This document shows positions 7,831 to 15,312 of a stretch of DNA of 64,000 nt, in pieces. A program made the position numbers and the translations under genes. Position 1 is the stretch's first letter. The number at the start of each line of letters is the position of its first letter. The notes beneath the pieces are model-generated. The model was not told the DNA's origin, searched no databases, and saw only the letters and a program-made list of their open reading frames with translations. The stretch comes from Pseudarthrobacter sp. NIBRBAC000502770 (GTDB taxonomy: Bacteria; Actinomycetota; Actinomycetes; Actinomycetales; Micrococcaceae), in the NCBI RefSeq assembly GCF_006517815.1, contig NZ_CP041198.1, positions 682,001 to 746,000 of the forward strand. Reading direction: 5' to 3'.

Positions 7831-9014
7831 ATGACGAAACACCGGTCCGCGCCAAAAGCGCTGCGCCGCAGCCGGAGCCTTTGCTGGATACGTCCGGGGA
7901 TTCCGACGAGCCCGCGTTCTCCTGGCTGACGCCTGCTGACGGGGACACGAACAGTGGGGAAGAGCCCCGCGGGGACAAGCCTGGTGGGGAAGAAGCCGGC
8001 CGGGACAAGGCGGCCCGCCAGGAACCTGCGGCAGAGGGCAAAACCCCGCAGCCGGAAACCCGGGCCCACCGCAAGGCCGCCGAAGCCGCCGTCGAAACCT
8101 CCGCTCCCGGAAGCAACACAGCCGGACGTCCGGGCGCCGCATCGTCGGCTGCCGCCTCTTCAGCGGACGAGCCGGCCGGCAGCCCCGGTTCGCCGGTGTT
8201 CAAGGAACCCCTTCCTACTTCTGCGCTCCACGTCCGTCCCCCCGAAGAGGAAGTGGAGCGCCGCAACGCCCAGCGTGAAAGCGCAGCGAACGCCAAGCCA
8301 GTGGCGCCGCGCTTCATGCAGGTCCTGCTCGCGATCATCTACCCGTTCATCCTCCTGATCGTGGCCGTCCGTGCGGTCACCACCCCGCTCTTCCTTTGGG
8401 TGGAGTACAACCGCCCAGGGTTCCCGGGCGACGGCTACGGATTCAGCACCGACGACAGGATGACCTACGGCTCCTACGCCGTGGATTACCTCCTCAACTG
8501 GGCTGGCCCCAGGTACCTGGGCGACCTGGTGCAGCGGAGCGGGGAAAAGCTCTTCAAGGACGGCGAAGTCAGCCACATGGCTGACGTCAAGGCCGTCATC
8601 CTCTCCACCGTCGGCGCGGGTGCGCTGCTGCTGCTCCTGGCGTTGATCGCCATCCTGTACCTGCGCAGGCGCAGCACCGGCGGGGTCCGGCGGGGGCTCT
8701 TCGCAGGCTCCATCATCACGCTGGTCCTGATCCTGGGCCTGGGCACACTGGCGGCCCTGGGCTGGCAGCAGTTCTTCACCGAATTCCACCGCGTCTTCTT
8801 TGCCGACGGGTCCTGGACCTTCAGCCTGGACGACACGCTGATCAGGCTGTTCCCGAGCCAGTTCTGGATCGACGCCGGCATCGCCATTGCGGGCCTGGTT
8901 CTCCTGGCGTCCCTCGTGACGCTGGTGCTCACGTGGCCCACCCGGCGCCGCCGCGGCGTTGCGCCGGAGGCACGGGAGGCGTTGGCGGAGCAGGAATTGG
9001 TGGATCAGTCGTAA
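7827..9014 (+). CDS. TIGR01906/DUF1461 family integral membrane protein
   Basis: 395 residues. The first 160 are acidic, Pro/Ala/Gly-rich and probably disordered. A membrane domain follows with segments at about residues 165-190, 263-285, 295-315 and 350-375. The loop after the first helix carries NRPGFPGDGYGFSTDDRM and a YAVDYLLNW block. After the third helix comes FFTEFHRVFF, with FPSQFWIDAG before the fourth. These are diagnostic of the TIGR01906 (DUF1461) family of unknown function. The GTG start overlaps the stop of a 19-codon upstream frame. The 3' end overlaps the convergent acyl-CoA ligase gene by ten bases. Confidence 0.85.
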   Translation: MNDETPVRAKSAAPQPEPLLDTSGDSDEPAFSWLTPADGDTNSGEEPRGDKPGGEEAGRDKAARQEPAAEGKTPQPETRAHRKAAEAAVETSAPGSNTAGRPGAASSAAASSADEPAGSPGSPVFKEPLPTSALHVRPPEEEVERRNAQRESAANAKPVAPRFMQVLLAIIYPFILLIVAVRAVTTPLFLWVEYNRPGFPGDGYGFSTDDRMTYGSYAVDYLLNWAGPRYLGDLVQRSGEKLFKDGEVSHMADVKAVILSTVGAGALLLLLALIAILYLRRRSTGGVRRGLFAGSIITLVLILGLGTLAALGWQQFFTEFHRVFFADGSWTFSLDDTLIRLFPSQFWIDAGIAIAGLVLLASLVTLVLTWPTRRRRGVAPEAREALAEQELVDQS

Positions 9015-10834
9015 ATTTTGGCGATTTCCGCCTGGTACTCCGTCACCACGGCGGCACGCTTCAATTTGAGCGACGGCGTCAGGTGCCCGGACTCCACAGT
9101 GAACTCGGCGTCAAGCAGCCTGAAGGTCCGCACCGACTCGGCCTTTGACACCGTCCGGTTTGCAAGGTCCACCGCCTCCTGGAGGGCGGCCAGTATCAGG
9201 GGATCGCCGGCAGCTTCCGTGAGGGGGAGCGGGGGCAGGCCCCGCTCTGACCGCCAGTTGGCAACCCCTTCCGGGTCCAGGGTCAGCAGGGCTGAGATGA
9301 AGGGCTTGCCGTCGCCCACCACCACCGCATGGCCTACCAGCTGGTGGGTGCGGATCTTCTCCTCGAGGGGTCCAGGCGCTACGTTCTTGCCGCCGGCGGT
9401 CACCAGCAGGTCTTTCTTCCTGCCCGTGATGGTCAAAAAGCCGTCCTTGTCCAGGGCGCCCAGGTCACCGGTGCGGAAGAACCCGTCCACGAACGATTCA
9501 GCATTTGCTGCCGGGTTGTTGTGGTAGCCCTTGAACACGCCAATTCCCTTGACCAGGACTTCGCCGTCCTCGGCCACCCGGATGGTGGTCCCGGGCACGG
9601 GGATCCCCACTGTTCCCACTTTGGTCCGGGACGGAGTGTTGGCTGTGCAGGGCGCTGTGGTTTCGGTCAGCCCGTAACCTTCGAGGACGGGAATGCCTGC
9701 GCCGCGGAAGAAGTGTGCGTCATCGGAGGCCAGGGGGCTGGCGCCGGAGACGGTGTATCCAACCTCTCCGCCCAAAGCCTGGCGCAGGCGGGGATACACC
9801 AGGCGGTCATACACGGCGTGCCGGGCCCTGCTGAGCAGGCCGGGGCCCGGACCGTCGCCCCGGCTCTGCCGGTCCTGTTCCCGGGAGTACCCGATGGCGG
9901 CGGCCGCCGCGGCATCGAACAACTTTCCCTTGCCTGCGACGGCGGCCTTATGCGCGGCCGTCGCCCGGACCTTTTCGAAGATGCGGGGCACCACCAGCAG
10001 GAAAGTGGGCCGGAACGACCCAAGGTCTTCCAGGAGCTGCGCCGCGCCCGGGGTGTGCCCCAGGGTTGCCCCGGCTGCGAGGCACACCACCTGGACGGCC
10101 CGGGCCAGCACGTGGGCCAGCGGCAGGAACATCAGGGTGCGGGCCTGGTCCTTCTGCAGGATTTCCGGCAGGAACGCAACGATGTTCCTGGCCACCAGGG
10201 CGAAGTTACCGTGCGTGATCTCGCACCCCTTGGGTTTGCCCGTGGTGCCGGAGGTGTATACGAGCGAGGCGAGATCGGCCAGCCCTGCGCGGCTCCGCTG
10301 GCGCTCCAACTCGGCGTCGCTGACGCCCGTGCCCGCAGCGGCGAGGCTGGCAAGGTCCGGGGCCTCGCCGTCGTAATCCATCCGCACCACGTTGACCAGG
10401 CGGTCGCTGAGCTCGGCGGAACCTGCCACCACGCCGCTGACGAGCTGTACAGTGGCGCGGTCGCCGGCGAACACGCGGCGGACTCCTGCGTCCTGGATGA
10501 TCCACTGCACCTGGCTTGCGGACGACGTTTCGTAGATAGGTACGGTGACGCCGCCGGCAAACCAGATGGCAAAGTCCACCAGAGTCCACTCATAGGAAGT
10601 TCGGGACATGACCGCCACGGTGTCGCCGGGCTCCAGGCCGCCGGCGATCAGGCCCTTGGCCAGGGCGCTGACGTCCTGCAGGAACTTCTGCGCGGAAATG
10701 TCCACCCAGCCGTTGGGCCCCTTCCGCCGGTACAGGGCGTGGGCCGGGTTGGCGGCGTGCTGCTCCAGCAGCAGGTCAGTCACGTTGCTGTTGGCGTCAA
10801 GCTCAACCAGCAGTTCCGTGCTCGCTTCTCTCAC
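9005..10834 (-). CDS. Long-chain fatty acid--CoA ligase (FadD15-type)
   Basis: 609 residues. This is an AMP-forming acyl-CoA synthetase that activates fatty acids for beta-oxidation or lipid synthesis. Motifs in order are the ATP P-loop YTSGTTGKPKG (about residue 193), the linker GYGLTETTAPCT, the ATP-binding RTGDLG, and the hinge/C-terminal ITGRKKDLLVTAGGKNVAP. The catalytic Lys region near the C-terminus is LTPSLKLKR. The length and the SGASPLASDDAHFFRGAGIPV stretch place it with the long-chain ACSL/FadD15 group. The GTG start has GGAG seven bases upstream. Its 3' end overlaps the DUF1461 gene tail-to-tail by ten bases. Substrate chain length cannot be read from the sequence. Confidence 0.93.
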   Translation of the reverse strand: MREASTELLVELDANSNVTDLLLEQHAANPAHALYRRKGPNGWVDISAQKFLQDVSALAKGLIAGGLEPGDTVAVMSRTSYEWTLVDFAIWFAGGVTVPIYETSSASQVQWIIQDAGVRRVFAGDRATVQLVSGVVAGSAELSDRLVNVVRMDYDGEAPDLASLAAAGTGVSDAELERQRSRAGLADLASLVYTSGTTGKPKGCEITHGNFALVARNIVAFLPEILQKDQARTLMFLPLAHVLARAVQVVCLAAGATLGHTPGAAQLLEDLGSFRPTFLLVVPRIFEKVRATAAHKAAVAGKGKLFDAAAAAAIGYSREQDRQSRGDGPGPGLLSRARHAVYDRLVYPRLRQALGGEVGYTVSGASPLASDDAHFFRGAGIPVLEGYGLTETTAPCTANTPSRTKVGTVGIPVPGTTIRVAEDGEVLVKGIGVFKGYHNNPAANAESFVDGFFRTGDLGALDKDGFLTITGRKKDLLVTAGGKNVAPGPLEEKIRTHQLVGHAVVVGDGKPFISALLTLDPEGVANWRSERGLPPLPLTEAAGDPLILAALQEAVDLANRTVSKAESVRTFRLLDAEFTVESGHLTPSLKLKRAAVVTEYQAEIAKIYD

Positions 10835-10849
10835 AGCAGGTCTCCGTTT

Positions 10850-10872
10850 CCGCTGCCACGCCGCGGCAGCGG
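10850..10872 (-). terminator. Hairpin between the mannosyltransferase and fadD genes
   Basis: Perfect eight-base inverted repeat CCGCTGCC / GGCAGCGG around seven bases, downstream of the mannosyltransferase stop. No T-tract follows on the minus strand, so termination is uncertain. Confidence 0.35.
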
Positions 10873-10901
10873 CTCCTTCAGGTCTCCCTTGCCATCCTGC
10901 C

Positions 10902-12629
10902 CTAGATCCAGGATGGCATCCACATCCGCACCTTCCAGTCGACGTACGGGATCACTTCGGCGGTCCAGATCGGGTAGAAAAATGCCGACAGCAGGACTGC
11001 CGCCGCCAGGAACAGCACCACCAGGTACAGTCCCGAGCGCCGGCGCCACGGGGGATCCGAAGACCGGCCCAGGACCAGGCCAAGGCAATATACCAGGGCA
11101 AGGACCAGGAACGGTTCGAAGGACACCGCGTAGAAGTAGAACATGGTCCGCTCGGGATACATGAACCACGGCAGGTAGCCCGCGGCGACTCCGGCGAGCA
11201 CCGCCCCGGCACGCCAGTCCCGGCGTCCGGCCCACCAGAACAGCAGGACCACCAAGGCAATGGCGGCTGGCCACCAGACCATCGGGTTTCCCACGGACAG
11301 GATGGCAGAGGTGCATTTCTCCACATTGCAGCCGGGGGTGCCCTGGGGCGGGGACTCATAGAAGAAAGACGTGGGCCGCCCCATCACCAGCCAACTCCAG
11401 GCGCTGGCCTGGTAGGGGTGCTCGGAGCTCAGGCCCTGATGGAATTTGTACGCTTCCAGGTGGTAGTGGATCAGGGACCGTACGGAGTCCGGGAGCCAGC
11501 CCCATTCCGCCGCCGGGTTGCTTTCCGCCCAATGGCGGAAGTAGGCGTTGTCCGACAGGAACCAGCCTGTCCAGCTGGCCGAGTAGACGATCCCTGCCAC
11601 GGGGACCATCCCCAGGAAGGCCGGGATCCCGTCCCGGATAGCTCCGCCGCTGATCCAGCCGCGGATGCCCGCCACACGCCTGGCATTGAGGTCCCACAGC
11701 ACCGTGAGGATGCCGAACCCGGCCAGGAAGAACAGGCCCGACCATTTTGTTCCCACGGCCAGTCCCATGCAGACCCCGGCGGCAACCCGCCACCAGCGCA
11801 CGCCCAGCCATGGTCCGGCCAGCAGCGCCGCGGCCGGGGGCTGGCCGCCGTTCGCGGCAGCGGCGCGGGCCAGCCGGTGGGCCAGGCGGCGGCGCCCGTC
11901 ATCGCGGTCCATCAGCAGTGCCCCAAAGGCGGCGAGGACCCAGAACGTGAGGAAGACATCCAGCAGCGAGGTGCGGGACATGACAAGGTGGTGGCCGTCG
12001 ACGGCGAGGAGCAGCCCTGCGGCGCCGGCCAGTGGAAGCGAGCGGAACAGTTTCAGGGCGATCAGTGAGACCAGCAGCACGGTCAGGGTGCCCGTGAGGG
12101 CCGCCGCGAAGCGCCAGCCAAAGGGGTTCTCCGGCCCAAAGAGCCACATGCCGGCCGCGATCATCCATTTGCCCACCGGCGGGTGGACCACGTATTCGGG
12201 GGTGTTCAGCAGGACGTCCGGATTTCCGGCGTTAAAGGAATCGTTGGCCTTGTCCGGCCAGCTGCGTTCGTAACCGCTGATGAGGTAGGAGTAGGCATCC
12301 TTGACGTAGTACGTCTCGTCGAAGACCAGCTTGTGCGGCACTTCCAGGCGGACGAAGCGGAGGAGGCCGGCGACTACCGCCGTGAGGGCCGGAACCAGGA
12401 TGAACCAGAGCCGGAGTGATGCCGGATAGTCGCGCCACGATGTGGCGGTGCCGATGAGCCTCGCCTTGAGCGCTTCGACTGTGAACGCTTCGTCCGGCCG
12501 GCTGATCCAGGCCCGGGAAGTCGTCCCGGCCGTCTCTTCCGCAGTGGCGCCGGTTCCGGTGGAGGATGCCGCCGGGCTGGGTTTCCCGGCCCCGGCGGGC
12601 CGCGTCGAGGTCTGCGTCACGAGCCCCAT
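10902..12629 (-). CDS. Dolichyl-phosphate-mannose--protein mannosyltransferase (Pmt)
   Basis: 575 residues. An N-terminal cytoplasmic tail of about 70 residues is followed by roughly ten transmembrane helices. It is a GT-C fold enzyme that transfers mannose from polyprenyl-phosphomannose to Ser/Thr of proteins crossing the membrane (the Rv1002c type). The catalytic Asp-Glu in the first extracellular loop is present as FDETYYVKDAYSY (D104, E105), with HPPVGKW further on and DGHHLVMSRTSLLDVFLTFW in a later loop. The frame continues upstream past this point but overlaps rsmI; ATG 12629 with AAAAGG upstream is the sensible start. Divergent from rsmI, as in many actinobacteria. Confidence 0.93.
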   Translation of the reverse strand: MGLVTQTSTRPAGAGKPSPAASSTGTGATAEETAGTTSRAWISRPDEAFTVEALKARLIGTATSWRDYPASLRLWFILVPALTAVVAGLLRFVRLEVPHKLVFDETYYVKDAYSYLISGYERSWPDKANDSFNAGNPDVLLNTPEYVVHPPVGKWMIAAGMWLFGPENPFGWRFAAALTGTLTVLLVSLIALKLFRSLPLAGAAGLLLAVDGHHLVMSRTSLLDVFLTFWVLAAFGALLMDRDDGRRRLAHRLARAAAANGGQPPAAALLAGPWLGVRWWRVAAGVCMGLAVGTKWSGLFFLAGFGILTVLWDLNARRVAGIRGWISGGAIRDGIPAFLGMVPVAGIVYSASWTGWFLSDNAYFRHWAESNPAAEWGWLPDSVRSLIHYHLEAYKFHQGLSSEHPYQASAWSWLVMGRPTSFFYESPPQGTPGCNVEKCTSAILSVGNPMVWWPAAIALVVLLFWWAGRRDWRAGAVLAGVAAGYLPWFMYPERTMFYFYAVSFEPFLVLALVYCLGLVLGRSSDPPWRRRSGLYLVVLFLAAAVLLSAFFYPIWTAEVIPYVDWKVRMWMPSWI

Positions 12630-12662
12630 GCTACCTTTTGCGGCTGGAAGACCCGGCAGCAG

Positions 12663-12668
12663 TAGGCT
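12663..12668 (+). promoter_or_regulatory. -10 box for rsmI (leaderless)
   Basis: TAGGCT, six bases, then GTG 12675. A TTGCGG 19 bases upstream may be the -35. It sits inside the 45-base gap to the divergent mannosyltransferase gene. Confidence 0.55.
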
Positions 12669-12674
12669 TGGTGG

Positions 12675-13550
12675 GTGGACCCGAACCCCAGCACCCCTCC
12701 CGAGCCCGGCCCTGCGACGGCGGGGCGGATTGTCCTTGCCGCCACTCCCATCGGGAACACGGGCGATGCCTCCGCCCGGCTGGTGGAACTGCTGGGAACG
12801 GCGGACATCGTGGCGGCCGAGGATACCCGGCGCCTCCACCGCCTGGTCCAAAGCCTGGGTGTCGCGGTTGCCGGCCGCATCATCAGCTACCACGAGCACA
12901 ACGAGGCCACCCGGACGGCCGAGCTGCTGGACCAGGTACGTGCAGGCAGCACGCTGGTGATGGTGACCGACGCCGGGATGCCTGCCGTCTCGGACCCCGG
13001 GTTCCGGTTGGTGGAGGGGGCCATCGCAGCCGGACTCCCCGTCACCGCTGTTCCGGGGCCATCCGCCGTGCTCACCGCCTTGGCGCTCTCCGGCCTGCCC
13101 ACGGACCGGTTCTGCTTCGAAGGATTCCTGCCCCGCAAGGCAGGCGAGCGGGCCTCCCGCCTGGCTGACCTGGCGGGGGAGCGGCGCACCATGGTGTTCT
13201 TCGAGGCCCCGCACCGGCTCGAGGCAATGCTGCGGGCCCTGCGGGAAAGGTTCGGCCCGGACCGCCGGATCGCAGTGTGCCGCGAACTGACGAAAACCTA
13301 TGAGGAAGTCATCCGCGGCACGGTGGGCGAACTCCTCCAGTGGGCCGAGGACAACGAGGTCCGCGGCGAGATTGCCGTGGTCCTGGGCGGCGCCCCCGAA
13401 CAGGCGGCAGGCACCCCGGAAGACCATGTGGCGGCGGTCAACGAACTGGTGGCCCAGGGCATCCGGCTGAAGGAGGCGGTCGCCGCCGTCGCCGAAGACG
13501 TCCGCGTCAGCAAGCGGGAGCTCTACTCAGCGGTCCTCGCCGCCCGCTAA
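12675..13550 (+). CDS. rsmI: 16S rRNA (cytidine(1402)-2'-O)-methyltransferase
   Basis: 291 residues, typical length. RsmI is a tetrapyrrole-methylase-fold SAM enzyme that 2'-O-methylates C1402 in the decoding centre of 16S rRNA. Motifs are ATPIGNTGDASARLVELL (SAM loop), AAEDTRR, the HEHNE block (SYHEHNEATR), VTDAGMPAVSDPG, and PGPSAVLTALALSGLPTDRFCFEGFLPRK. The C-terminal domain ends VSKRELYSAVLA. The GTG start lies exactly six bases after a -10 box. Divergent pairing with the protein mannosyltransferase gene is conserved in actinobacteria. Confidence 0.96.
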   Translation: MDPNPSTPPEPGPATAGRIVLAATPIGNTGDASARLVELLGTADIVAAEDTRRLHRLVQSLGVAVAGRIISYHEHNEATRTAELLDQVRAGSTLVMVTDAGMPAVSDPGFRLVEGAIAAGLPVTAVPGPSAVLTALALSGLPTDRFCFEGFLPRKAGERASRLADLAGERRTMVFFEAPHRLEAMLRALRERFGPDRRIAVCRELTKTYEEVIRGTVGELLQWAEDNEVRGEIAVVLGGAPEQAAGTPEDHVAAVNELVAQGIRLKEAVAAVAEDVRVSKRELYSAVLAAR

Positions 13551-13592
13551 GGCCCTAACAGGACGCCCGGCAGCCAACTCTGGAAGCATGGT

Positions 13593-13620
13593 GCCGTGCT
13601 GTGCAGCTGCACAGCACGGC
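13593..13620. repeat. Perfect 28-bp palindrome between rsmI and gabD
   Basis: Positions 13593-13606 (GCCGTGCTGTGCAG) are the exact reverse complement of 13607-13620, with no central gap. As RNA it gives a 12-bp stem with an AGCT loop. No T-tract follows on either strand. It may terminate rsmI or act as a protein-binding site in front of the dehydrogenase gene. Confidence 0.75.
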
Positions 13621-13668
13621 AGCGAATCCGCAGTGCGCAACGGCGTAGACCATGGCAGGGCCCCGCAG

Positions 13669-13674
13669 TAGTCT
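13669..13674 (+). promoter_or_regulatory. -10 box for the succinate-semialdehyde dehydrogenase gene
   Basis: TAGTCT. The predicted transcript starts near 13681 inside a small GGCTG/CAGCC hairpin and has a leader of about 75 bases to GTG 13755. Confidence 0.4.
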
Positions 13675-13754
13675 GGCTGTTAATCAGCCCCATGATCCCG
13701 GTCACTCCGGCCGCGGCGACGGGCTGCCACAACCCTACCGACGAGGGAGTCATC

Positions 13755-15254
13755 GTGACTGTCACTGCACAGCCGGCCGTTACCGCCGAGCGCGAAACCC
13801 GGCTTTTGGCCTCCGTTCCCACCGGGCTGCTCATCAACGGTGAGTGGCGCGACGCCGCTTCAGGCAAGACGTTCGACGTCGAGGATCCCGCCACCGGGAA
13901 GGTGCTGCTGAGCATCGCCGACGCCGGCCCCGAGGACGGTGCGGCGGCCCTGGACGCTGCCGCAGCAGCCCAGGAGTCCTGGGCCAAGGTCCCGCCCCGC
14001 GAACGCGGCGAAATCCTCCGCCGGGCCTTCGACCTGGTGACGGAGAGGGCCGAAGACTTCGCCCTCCTGATGACCATGGAAATGGGCAAGCCGCTGGCCG
14101 AAGCACGCGGCGAAGTGACCTACGGCGCTGAATTCCTGCGCTGGTTCTCCGAGGAAGCAGTGCGTGCCTTTGGCCGCTACTCCGTTTCCCCCGACGGCAA
14201 GTCCCGCCTCCTGGTCACCAAGAAGCCGGTGGGTCCGTGCCTGCTGATCACCCCGTGGAACTTCCCGCTGGCCATGGCCACCCGCAAGATTGCCCCCGCC
14301 GTCGCGGCCGGCTGCACCATGGTGCTGAAGTCGGCGAACCTTACCCCGCTGACCTCCCAGCTGTTCGCCGCAGTCATGCAGGAGGCCGGCCTGCCCGCTG
14401 GTGTCCTCAACGTCATTCCCACCTCCACGGCCGGGGCTACCACCGGACCCCTGATCAAGGACTCCCGCCTCCGCAAGCTGTCCTTCACCGGGTCCACCGA
14501 AGTTGGCCGCCGCCTGCTGGCCGATGCCTCCGGGAACGTGCTGCGCACCTCCATGGAGCTCGGCGGCAATGCCCCGTTCCTGGTCTTCGAGGACGCCGAC
14601 CTGGACGCCGCCGTTACCGGCGCCATGGCGGCGAAGCTCCGCAACATGGGCGAGGCCTGCACCGCTGCCAACAGGTTCATCGTCCACGAGTCCGTCGCGG
14701 CCGAATTCGCGGAGAAGTTCGCCGCGAAAATGAAGGAGATGACCACGGCCCGCGGCACTGAGCCGGAATCCAAGGTGGGGCCGCTGATCGATGCGAAGAG
14801 CCGGGACAAGGTCCACGAACTGGTCTCCGACGCCGTCGCTTCCGGCGCCAAGGCCGTCCTGGGCGGCGGACCGGTGGAGGGGCCGGGCTACTTCTACCAG
14901 CCCACCATCCTGTCCGGAGTCGCCGAGGGAACGCGCATCCTGTCCGAGGAAATCTTCGGCCCGGTGGCCCCGATCATCACCTTCGGCAGCGAAGACGAAG
15001 CTGTCCGCCTGGCCAACAACACCGAGTACGGACTGGTGGCCTATGTCTTCACCAAGGACATCAACCGGGGTATCCGGATGGGCGAAAAGCTGGAGACCGG
15101 CATGCTCGGGCTGAACGCCGGCGTCATCTCCAACGCTGCGGCGCCGTTCGGCGGCGTGAAGCAGTCGGGCCTGGGCCGTGAAGGCGGGCTGGAAGGCATC
15201 GAGGAGTACCTCTACACGCAGTACATCGGTATCGCTGACCCATACGCCGGCTGA
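13755..15254 (+). CDS. gabD: NAD(P)-dependent succinate-semialdehyde dehydrogenase
   Basis: 499 residues, aldehyde dehydrogenase superfamily. It oxidises succinate semialdehyde to succinate in GABA catabolism or a bypass of the TCA cycle. Seen are PWNFPLAMATRKIAPAVAAG (cofactor entry), SFTGSTEVGRRL, the general-base Glu268 in SMELGGNAPF, and the nucleophile Cys302 in NMGEACTAANRF. Next comes EEIFGPVAPI, then GVISNAAAPFGGVKQSGLGREGG, the latter typical of GabD. GTG 13755 has GAGGGAG upstream. An in-frame ATG at 13692 would add 21 residues rich in Pro/Ala/Thr and is less likely. Related aldehyde dehydrogenases cannot be excluded by motif alone. Confidence 0.88.
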   Translation: MTVTAQPAVTAERETRLLASVPTGLLINGEWRDAASGKTFDVEDPATGKVLLSIADAGPEDGAAALDAAAAAQESWAKVPPRERGEILRRAFDLVTERAEDFALLMTMEMGKPLAEARGEVTYGAEFLRWFSEEAVRAFGRYSVSPDGKSRLLVTKKPVGPCLLITPWNFPLAMATRKIAPAVAAGCTMVLKSANLTPLTSQLFAAVMQEAGLPAGVLNVIPTSTAGATTGPLIKDSRLRKLSFTGSTEVGRRLLADASGNVLRTSMELGGNAPFLVFEDADLDAAVTGAMAAKLRNMGEACTAANRFIVHESVAAEFAEKFAAKMKEMTTARGTEPESKVGPLIDAKSRDKVHELVSDAVASGAKAVLGGGPVEGPGYFYQPTILSGVAEGTRILSEEIFGPVAPIITFGSEDEAVRLANNTEYGLVAYVFTKDINRGIRMGEKLETGMLGLNAGVISNAAAPFGGVKQSGLGREGGLEGIEEYLYTQYIGIADPYAG

Positions 15255-15273
15255 TTCCGGCTGGAAACCAGCG

Positions 15274-15307
15274 CAGTGCCGGCCGGGAAATTTCCCGGCC
15301 GGCACTG
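15274..15307. terminator. Bidirectional terminator between gabD and the transglutaminase gene
   Basis: Near-continuous palindrome of 17 plus 17 bases (starts CAGTGCCGGCCGGGAAA). The AAATTT centre acts as loop, between two converging genes. Confidence 0.75.
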
Positions 15308-15312
15308 TGCGT

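Noticed and set aside
9329..11164. A 611-codon plus-strand open frame opposite the fadD gene
   Set aside because: The minus strand holds a complete acyl-CoA ligase with all motifs; the plus frame resembles no protein.
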